Assembly: GCA_017526785.1 (NCBI GenBank)
Contig: JAFXQV010000027.1
Coordinates: 1 to 64,000, forward strand
Direction of reading: 5' to 3'
Source of the DNA: Oscillibacter sp.
Lineage (GTDB): Bacteria; Bacillota; Clostridia; Oscillospirales; Oscillospiraceae
DNA: 64,000 nucleotides
Shown: positions 58,744 through 64,000 of the stretch, one piece after another
Position numbering within the stretch: position 1 is the stretch's first letter
How the letters are laid out: every line of letters begins with the position of its first letter
Translations under genes and position numbers: made by a program
The notes under the pieces: generated by a model
What the model was told of the DNA's origin: nothing
Database searches by the model: none
The model's input: only the letters and a program-made list of their open reading frames with translations

Positions 58744-59778
58744 GTGCGCAGTTTTTCGGACAGCTACAAGGCGGCGGGCGTCGATATCGAGGCCGGTTAC
58801 GCCGGAGTGAAACTCATGCGCGGTCATGTGGAACGCACGAACATTCCCGGCGTACTGTCGGGGCTGGGCGGCTTCGGGGGACTGTTCGCCCCGGATTTGA
58901 GCGCGTACCGTGACCCGGTACTCGTATCGGGTACGGACGGCGTCGGGACAAAAATCCGTATCGCGCAACTGATGCGCCGCCACGACACGGTGGGCATTGA
59001 CTGCGTGGCAATGTGCGTCAACGACGTGCTGTGCTGTGGCGCGAAACCGCTGTTTTTTCTGGACTATATCGCAATCGGGAAGAACGAGCCGGAGAAAGTC
59101 GCGTCGATAGTGTCGGGCGTCGCGGAGGGCTGTGTACAGGCCGGGTGCGCCCTGCTGGGCGGCGAGACCGCCGAACACCCCGGCGTCATGAAAGCCGACG
59201 ACTACGACTTGGCCGGATTCACGGTGGGTATCGTCGACCGCGCCAGACTGCTTGACAACGCGTCCATTGTGCCCGGAGACGCCGTAATCGCCTTGCCGTC
59301 GTCGGGACTGCACTCGAACGGCTTTTCACTGGTGCGGAAAGTGTTCCATGTCGAGACGGGAAGCCTCACGCGGAACGTCCCGGAGCTGGGCTGTATGCTG
59401 GGCGAGGCTCTGCTGACGCCCACGACGATTTACGTCAAGCCCGTGTTACGCTGTCTGGAGACCTTGCGCGTGAAGGGAATCAGCCACATCACGGGCGGCG
59501 GCTTTCAGGAGAACATTCCGCGCTGTCTGCCGAAGGGCATGTCCGCGAAACTGGACAAGGCCGCTATCCGCGTTCCGCCCGTGTTCCGCTTCCTGCAGGA
59601 CATGGGGCATATCCCCGAGCGCGACATGTTCAACACGTTCAACATGGGCGTGGGTATGATTATGGTCGTGGCGGCGGATATCGCCGACCGTGCCGTGGAA
59701 CTGTTGCGGGAGGAAGGCTGTCAGGCGTACGCGTTCGGCGAGATTGTCGCCGGGGATGAGGGTGTCATTCTCTGTTGA
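58744..59778 (+). CDS. purM: Phosphoribosylformylglycinamidine cyclo-ligase (AIR synthetase)
   Basis: PurM closes the imidazole ring with ATP. The start is GTG 58744 (VRSFSDSYKAAGVDIEAGY), eight bases after AAGGAGG; the GTG at 58735 overlaps that site. LVSGTDGVGTKIRIAQ is the phosphate-binding motif, GIDCVAMCVNDVLCCGAKPL and LLGGETAEHPGV are further landmarks. HITGGGFQENIPRCLPKG closes the signature. Length 344 is normal. Confidence 0.96.
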   Translation: MRSFSDSYKAAGVDIEAGYAGVKLMRGHVERTNIPGVLSGLGGFGGLFAPDLSAYRDPVLVSGTDGVGTKIRIAQLMRRHDTVGIDCVAMCVNDVLCCGAKPLFFLDYIAIGKNEPEKVASIVSGVAEGCVQAGCALLGGETAEHPGVMKADDYDLAGFTVGIVDRARLLDNASIVPGDAVIALPSSGLHSNGFSLVRKVFHVETGSLTRNVPELGCMLGEALLTPTTIYVKPVLRCLETLRVKGISHITGGGFQENIPRCLPKGMSAKLDKAAIRVPPVFRFLQDMGHIPERDMFNTFNMGVGMIMVVAADIADRAVELLREEGCQAYAFGEIVAGDEGVILC

Positions 59779-59790
59779 GGGGGGACGGCT

Positions 59791-60411
59791 ATGGACAAGG
59801 TAAGAATCGCGGTATTTGTGTCGGGCGGCGGGACAAACTTGGAGGCGTTGCTGAACGCGCAGGAGCGCGGCGAAATCCCGCATGGGGAAATCGTGCTGGT
59901 CGTGTCGAGCGCGGCGGGGGCGTACGCGCTGGCGAGAGCCGAACGCCACGGCGTGCAGGCCGTCACCGTGGAGCGCAGGGGACGCCCCCCGCAGGACTTC
60001 GAGGCGGAGCTGTTGCGCCGTCTGCTGGAAGCCAAAGCCGACGTAATCATACTGGCGGGCTTTCTGACGATTCTTTCGGAGGAGTTCGTCAGGCTCTGGC
60101 CGGACAGGATACTGAATGTTCACCCGTCACTGATTCCGTCGTTTTGCGGCAAGGGCTACTACGGCCTGAAAGTACACGAGGAGGCGTTGGCGCGCGGCGT
60201 GAAGGTCACGGGCGCGACGGTTCACTTTGTCAACGAGATTCCGGACGGCGGGACAATCCTGTTACAGAAGGCCGTGGACGTGCTTCCCGGCGACACCCCG
60301 GAGACCTTGCAAAAGCGCGTCATGGAACAGGCCGAATGGGTATTGCTTCCGCGCGCGGCGGAAATCGTATGCAAACAACTGGCGGAGAATGGAGGCTGCG
60401 AAAATGCGTGA
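59791..60411 (+). CDS. purN: Phosphoribosylglycinamide formyltransferase
   Basis: PurN adds formyl from 10-formyl-THF to GAR. The 206-residue product shows AVFVSGGGTNLEALLNA at the start, and NVHPSLIPSFCGKGYYGL with the catalytic Asn/His, then TVHFVNEIPDGGTILLQ with the third active-site residue region. Length is normal. It overlaps the next gene by eight bases. Confidence 0.95.
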   Translation: MDKVRIAVFVSGGGTNLEALLNAQERGEIPHGEIVLVVSSAAGAYALARAERHGVQAVTVERRGRPPQDFEAELLRRLLEAKADVIILAGFLTILSEEFVRLWPDRILNVHPSLIPSFCGKGYYGLKVHEEALARGVKVTGATVHFVNEIPDGGTILLQKAVDVLPGDTPETLQKRVMEQAEWVLLPRAAEIVCKQLAENGGCENA

Positions 60412-61582
60412 ACTCGAATTGAAGTACGGCTGTAACCCGAACCAGAAGCCCGCAAGAATTTTCATGCGCGGGGAGCGGGAGTTGCCGATTGCGGTACTCA
60501 ACGGGAAGCCGGGCTATATCAACTTTCTGGACGCGTTCAACTCGTGGCAGCTCGTCCGGGAACTGAAAGAGGCGACCGGAATGCCGTCCGCGGCGTCCTT
60601 TAAGCACGTCTCCCCGGCGGGGGCGGCGCTGGGGAAGCCGATTTGTGAGACGGGGCGGAAAATCCTGTTTGTCGAGGACGGGCTGGAACTCTCTCCGATT
60701 GCGTGCGCCTATATCCGCGCGCGCGGCTCGGACAGGCTCTGCTCTTACGGCGACTGGGCGGCGCTGTCGGACATCTGCGACGAACCGACGGCGCGGTACC
60801 TGAAAAACGAGGTCTCGGACGGTATCATCGCCCCCGGCTACACGAAAGAGGCGCTGGAAATCCTCAAGAGCAAGAAAAAGGGCGGCTACAACGTCGTGCA
60901 AATCGACCCGGACTATGTGCCGGAACATGAAGAATACAAGGACGTGTTCGGTATCACGTTCCAGCAGGGGCGCAATGACTACAAAATCGACGCGTCGATT
61001 TTGGGCAACATCGTCACGAAGAACAAAGACCTCCCCGACGACGCAAAGCGCGACATGATGGTAGCGCTGATTACGCTGAAGTATACGCAGTCGAATTCCG
61101 TCTGCTACGTCCGCGAGGGACACGCAATCGGCGTTGGAGCCGGACAGCAGAGCCGGATTCACTGTACGCGTCTGGCGGGCAACAAGGCCGATAACTGGTT
61201 TTTGCGCCACCACCCCCGCGTATTGGAACTGCAATTTGTGGACAGTATCCGCCGCGCCGAACGCGACAACGCGATTGACGTGTACCTGTCCGACGAGTAC
61301 GAGGACATTCTGGCGGACGGCGTCTGGCAGAACACATTCCGGGTCAGGCCGGAGCCGCTGACGCGTGACGAGAAACGGGACTGGATTTCCAAGTTTTCGG
61401 GCGTTACGGTGGGTTCCGACGCGTTTTTCCCGTTCGGCGACAACGTGGAGCGGGCGCGGAAAAGCGGCGCGAATTATATCGTACAGCCCGGCGGCTCTAT
61501 CCGGGACGACAACGTGATTGAGACTGCCGACAAGTACAACATGGTCATGTCCTTTACGGGAATGCGCCTGTTCCACCACTGA
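60404..61582 (+). CDS. AICAR transformylase without IMP cyclohydrolase domain
   Basis: The 392-residue product corresponds to the C-terminal AICAR formyltransferase part of PurH. SFKHVSPAGAALG (K-H motif), NSVCYVREGHAIGVGAGQQS and RIHCTRLAGNKADNWFLRHHP are the folate- and substrate-binding landmarks. The N-terminal MGS-like cyclohydrolase domain of bifunctional PurH (~200 aa) is absent, so the ring-closing step must come from a separate gene. The start is ATG 60404 (MRELELKYGCNPNQKPARIF), within the end of purN. Similar stand-alone forms are known in Clostridia. Confidence 0.92.
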   Translation: MRELELKYGCNPNQKPARIFMRGERELPIAVLNGKPGYINFLDAFNSWQLVRELKEATGMPSAASFKHVSPAGAALGKPICETGRKILFVEDGLELSPIACAYIRARGSDRLCSYGDWAALSDICDEPTARYLKNEVSDGIIAPGYTKEALEILKSKKKGGYNVVQIDPDYVPEHEEYKDVFGITFQQGRNDYKIDASILGNIVTKNKDLPDDAKRDMMVALITLKYTQSNSVCYVREGHAIGVGAGQQSRIHCTRLAGNKADNWFLRHHPRVLELQFVDSIRRAERDNAIDVYLSDEYEDILADGVWQNTFRVRPEPLTRDEKRDWISKFSGVTVGSDAFFPFGDNVERARKSGANYIVQPGGSIRDDNVIETADKYNMVMSFTGMRLFHH

Positions 61583-61593
61583 ACGGAGGCCGT

Positions 61594-62871
61594 ATGAAAT
61601 TACTGGTAGTCGGCGGCGGCGGCCGCGAACACGCGATAATCAAGAAACTGCGCGAAAACCCGGACGTTTCGGAAATTTACGCGCTTCCGGGCAACGGCGG
61701 CATTGCCGCCGACGCGGTATGTATTCCCGAAATCGGCGCGAAAGACATTGACGGCATTGTGAACTTTGCGAAGTCCAAGCGCGTTGATTTCGCGGTAGTC
61801 GCGCCGGACGACCCGCTGGCGCTGGGGTGTGTCGACCGTCTGCACAAAGCCGGAATCCCGTGTTTCGGCCCCGACGCCAAGGCCGCGAGAATCGAGAGCA
61901 GTAAAGTGTTCGCAAAGAACCTAATGCGGAAGTACGGCATTCCGACGGCGGCGTACCGGGTGTTCACAAACCCGGAATCGGCGTTACAGTATCTGGAAAC
62001 GGCGACATTCCCGATTGTCCTGAAAGCGGACGGGTTAGCGCTGGGGAAAGGCGTGCTGATTGCGCAAAATCTCCAAGAGGCGCGGGACGCCGTGCGGACA
62101 CTCATGCAAGACCGCGTGTTCGGCGCGGCGGGGGATGAAATCGTCATAGAGGAGTTTCTGACGGGACCCGAAGTCAGCGTGCTGGCGTTCACGGACGGAA
62201 AGACGATAGTCCCCATGATATCGTCCATGGACCATAAGCGCGTGGGCGACGGCGATACCGGGCTGAACACGGGCGGCATGGGGACAGTAGCCCCGAACCC
62301 GTACTACACGCCGGAGATTGCACAAAGCTGTATGGACACGATTTTTCTGCCGACGCTGGACGCCATGCGGAAAGAGGGCTGTCCGTTCAAGGGCTGTCTG
62401 TATTTCGGGCTCATGCTGACGCCCGGCGGCGCGAAGGTCATCGAGTACAACTGCCGTTTCGGAGACCCGGAAACGCAAGTCGTGTTACCGCTTCTGAAAA
62501 CGGACTTGCTCACGATTATGCGGGCGGTCGAGAACGAAACGCTGTCGGAAATCTCCGTGGAGTGGTCGGAGGACTGCGCGGCATGCGTCATACTGGCGTC
62601 GGGCGGGTACCCGGAGCGTTACGAGACCGGGAAGCCCATCACGTTCACGACGCCCCTGCCGTCGAATGTCACCTGCTACCACGCCGGAGACAAGGACAGT
62701 CACGGACAGTTAGTGACATCCGGGGGGCGCGTACTGGGCTTGACGGCCGTCGCGCCGACGTTGCGGGAGGCCTTGCGCGACGCCTATCAGGCCGCGGACA
62801 CAATATCTTTCGAGGGAAAGTATCTGCGCCACGACATCGGGCGGCGGGCGCTACAGGCCGGCATGCGCTGA
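61594..62871 (+). CDS. purD: Phosphoribosylamine-glycine ligase (GAR synthetase)
   Basis: PurD makes GAR from PRA, glycine and ATP (ATP-grasp). The start MKLLVVGGGGREHAIIKKL carries the N-terminal nucleotide-binding Gly cluster. VLKADGLALGKGVLIAQNLQ, FGPDAKAARIESSKVFAKN and the ATP-grasp GDGDTGLNTGGMGTVAPNPY are hallmarks; YFGLMLTPGGAKVIEYNCRFGDPE closes the signature. Length 425 is normal. Confidence 0.97.
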   Translation: MKLLVVGGGGREHAIIKKLRENPDVSEIYALPGNGGIAADAVCIPEIGAKDIDGIVNFAKSKRVDFAVVAPDDPLALGCVDRLHKAGIPCFGPDAKAARIESSKVFAKNLMRKYGIPTAAYRVFTNPESALQYLETATFPIVLKADGLALGKGVLIAQNLQEARDAVRTLMQDRVFGAAGDEIVIEEFLTGPEVSVLAFTDGKTIVPMISSMDHKRVGDGDTGLNTGGMGTVAPNPYYTPEIAQSCMDTIFLPTLDAMRKEGCPFKGCLYFGLMLTPGGAKVIEYNCRFGDPETQVVLPLLKTDLLTIMRAVENETLSEISVEWSEDCAACVILASGGYPERYETGKPITFTTPLPSNVTCYHAGDKDSHGQLVTSGGRVLGLTAVAPTLREALRDAYQAADTISFEGKYLRHDIGRRALQAGMR

Positions 62872-62944
62872 ACGTGCAGACATTGTCCCTGTCCGGCGTT
62901 TTGGACGGGCGCGGACGGTGATTAGCGAAGGGGGGAGATTGATT

Positions 62945-64000
62945 TTGGTAAGGCGGGTTTACGTAGAGAAAAAGGACGGGTTACGGCAGGAGGCGGAGAG
63001 CCTCTGCCGGGAACTGCAAAGCGTTCTGGGAATCAAGTCCCTGCTGGGCGTACGCGTCATTCACCGCTATGACGTGGAGGGGCTGGACGGGGCGACGTTT
63101 GACCGCGCCGTCCGGACGGTGTTTTCGGAGCCGCAAGTGGACGAGGCGTCGCTGGTTATGTCGCTGGACGCCAAACGCGCCGAAACGATATTTGCCGTGG
63201 AGGCGTTGCCGGGGCAGTTCGACCAACGGGCGGACTCGGCGGCGGCCTGTATCCAGTTAATGACGCGCGGGGCGCGTCCGGTGGTTCGTACGGCGGACAT
63301 CTACCGCCTTTCGGGCAATCTGAGCGCGGAGGACGTGGAGCGCGTCAAGCGGTACCTCATCAACCCCGTGGAGACGCGGGAGGCGTCAAGGGACGTGCCG
63401 GAGACCTTGCAGGCGGATTGGGAACCGCCCGCGATGGTCGAGACTGTGGACGGCTTCACGGCGCTGGACGACGCCGGACTGTCGGAACTTCTCAACCGCA
63501 TGGGGCTGGCCATGGACACGGACGACCTGAAATTTTTGCAGGCGCATTTCCGCGACGAGGAACGCCGCGACCCCACCGTGACGGAAATCCGCGTCGTTGA
63601 CACGTACTGGTCTGACCACTGCCGCCACACCACATTTTCGACGCGTATTGACGGCGTGGAAATCGTAAGCCCGGAGGTGCGGGCGGCGTACGAGCGGTAC
63701 CTGTCGGCGCGGAAAGAGGTCTACGGCGAACGCGAAGCCGTGCGGCCTCAAACGCTGATGGACATTGCCACGGTCGGCGCGAAAGTCCTAAAGCGCCGCG
63801 GGCTCCTCAGAAATCTGGACGAGAGCGAGGAAATCAACGCCTGTTCCGTACGCGTAACCGTTACCGTAGACGGCAAGCCGGAGGAATGGCTGTTGATGTT
63901 CAAGAACGAGACCCACAACCACCCCACGGAAATTGAGCCGTTCGGCGGCGCGGCGACCTGTATTGGGGGCTGTATCCGCGACCCGCTGTCGGGGCGGGCT
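62945..64000 (+). CDS. purL: Phosphoribosylformylglycinamidine synthase, single-chain (C-terminus off window)
   Basis: PurL makes FGAM from FGAR and glutamine. 352 codons are present and the frame is open to the right edge. The N-terminal FGAR-AT linker region (VYVEKKDGLRQEAESLCREL) is that of the large ~1230-residue form that carries PurS-like, PurL and PurQ parts in one chain. DTYWSDHCRHTTFSTRI and MFKNETHNHPTEIEPFGGAAT are the conserved ATP/substrate segments. The start is TTG 62945 about seven bases after GGGGGGAG; TTG 62939 overlaps that site. It follows purD after 73 bases. Confidence 0.94.
   Translation, partial: MVRRVYVEKKDGLRQEAESLCRELQSVLGIKSLLGVRVIHRYDVEGLDGATFDRAVRTVFSEPQVDEASLVMSLDAKRAETIFAVEALPGQFDQRADSAAACIQLMTRGARPVVRTADIYRLSGNLSAEDVERVKRYLINPVETREASRDVPETLQADWEPPAMVETVDGFTALDDAGLSELLNRMGLAMDTDDLKFLQAHFRDEERRDPTVTEIRVVDTYWSDHCRHTTFSTRIDGVEIVSPEVRAAYERYLSARKEVYGEREAVRPQTLMDIATVGAKVLKRRGLLRNLDESEEINACSVRVTVTVDGKPEEWLLMFKNETHNHPTEIEPFGGAATCIGGCIRDPLSGRA

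Overview
The window looks like a chromosomal segment of a high-GC, spore-forming, gut-type Clostridia (Oscillospiraceae/Ruminococcaceae-like). The evidence is gene content and order: yqfC-yqfD-phoH-ybeY (sporulation and RNA maturation), ffs-dnaX-ybaB, pyrH-frr-uppS-cdsA-dxr-rseP-ispG-polC, and a purE-F-C-M-N-H-D-L operon, all classic Firmicutes arrangements. PolC-type replication, SLH surface proteins and ECF-type vitamin transporters agree. No species can be named from the sequence alone.

Layout. (1) 1-10,972, minus strand: a phage morphogenesis module read from right to left: small and large terminase, a small membrane protein, portal, scaffold, major capsid, connector-like protein, a 686-aa protein and several tail/fibre proteins. 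The last fibre gene runs off the left edge with 105-bp repeats. No tail tube, tape measure, lysis gene, integrase or repressor is present, so it resembles a short-tailed (podovirus-like) module. Its only visible promoter carries two LexA/SOS-box-like operators. (2) 11.5-14.6 kb: yqfC, yqfD, phoH, ybeY. (3) 14.6-16.2 kb: an accessory islet with an orphan DinJ/RelB antitoxin and an orphan type I specificity subunit (HsdS). (4) 16.2-18.8 kb: a small membrane protein and RecD2. (5) 18.8-29.5 kb: cell-surface genes: an SLH/M15 peptidase, a 1313-aa Ig-like/SLH protein, a 1206-aa secreted protein, and a Gx-transporter/NusG-II pair. (6) 29.7-32.1 kb: ybaB, dnaX and the SRP RNA. (7) 32.2-47.3 kb: a 12-gene minus-strand run from pyrH to a secreted amidase and a lipoprotein, covering UMP kinase, ribosome recycling, undecaprenyl and phospholipid synthesis, the MEP isoprenoid pathway, regulated membrane proteolysis and replication. 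(8) 47.3-50.4 kb: thiT under a TPP riboswitch, a GH13 amylase, and folT under a THF riboswitch. (9) 50.5-54.2 kb: a peptide-binding lipoprotein, two tRNA-Ser genes, lspA and rluD. (10) 54.2-64 kb: a purine-base permease and the purine operon, whose purL is cut by the right edge.

Things that stand out: the SOS-like operators on the phage promoter; the DinJ-HsdS pair with no toxin and no HsdM/R; a PurF-family protein with Gly where the catalytic N-terminal Cys should be; an AICAR transformylase without its IMP cyclohydrolase domain; a readable terminator/antiterminator design downstream of the THF aptamer; and a tRNA-hairpin-lipoprotein arrangement in which a terminator-like stem contains the next gene's ribosome-binding site. 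Start codons were moved where a strong ribosome-binding site, overlap or family N-terminus demanded it. Assignments rest on reading translations and motifs by eye; no database search was possible.
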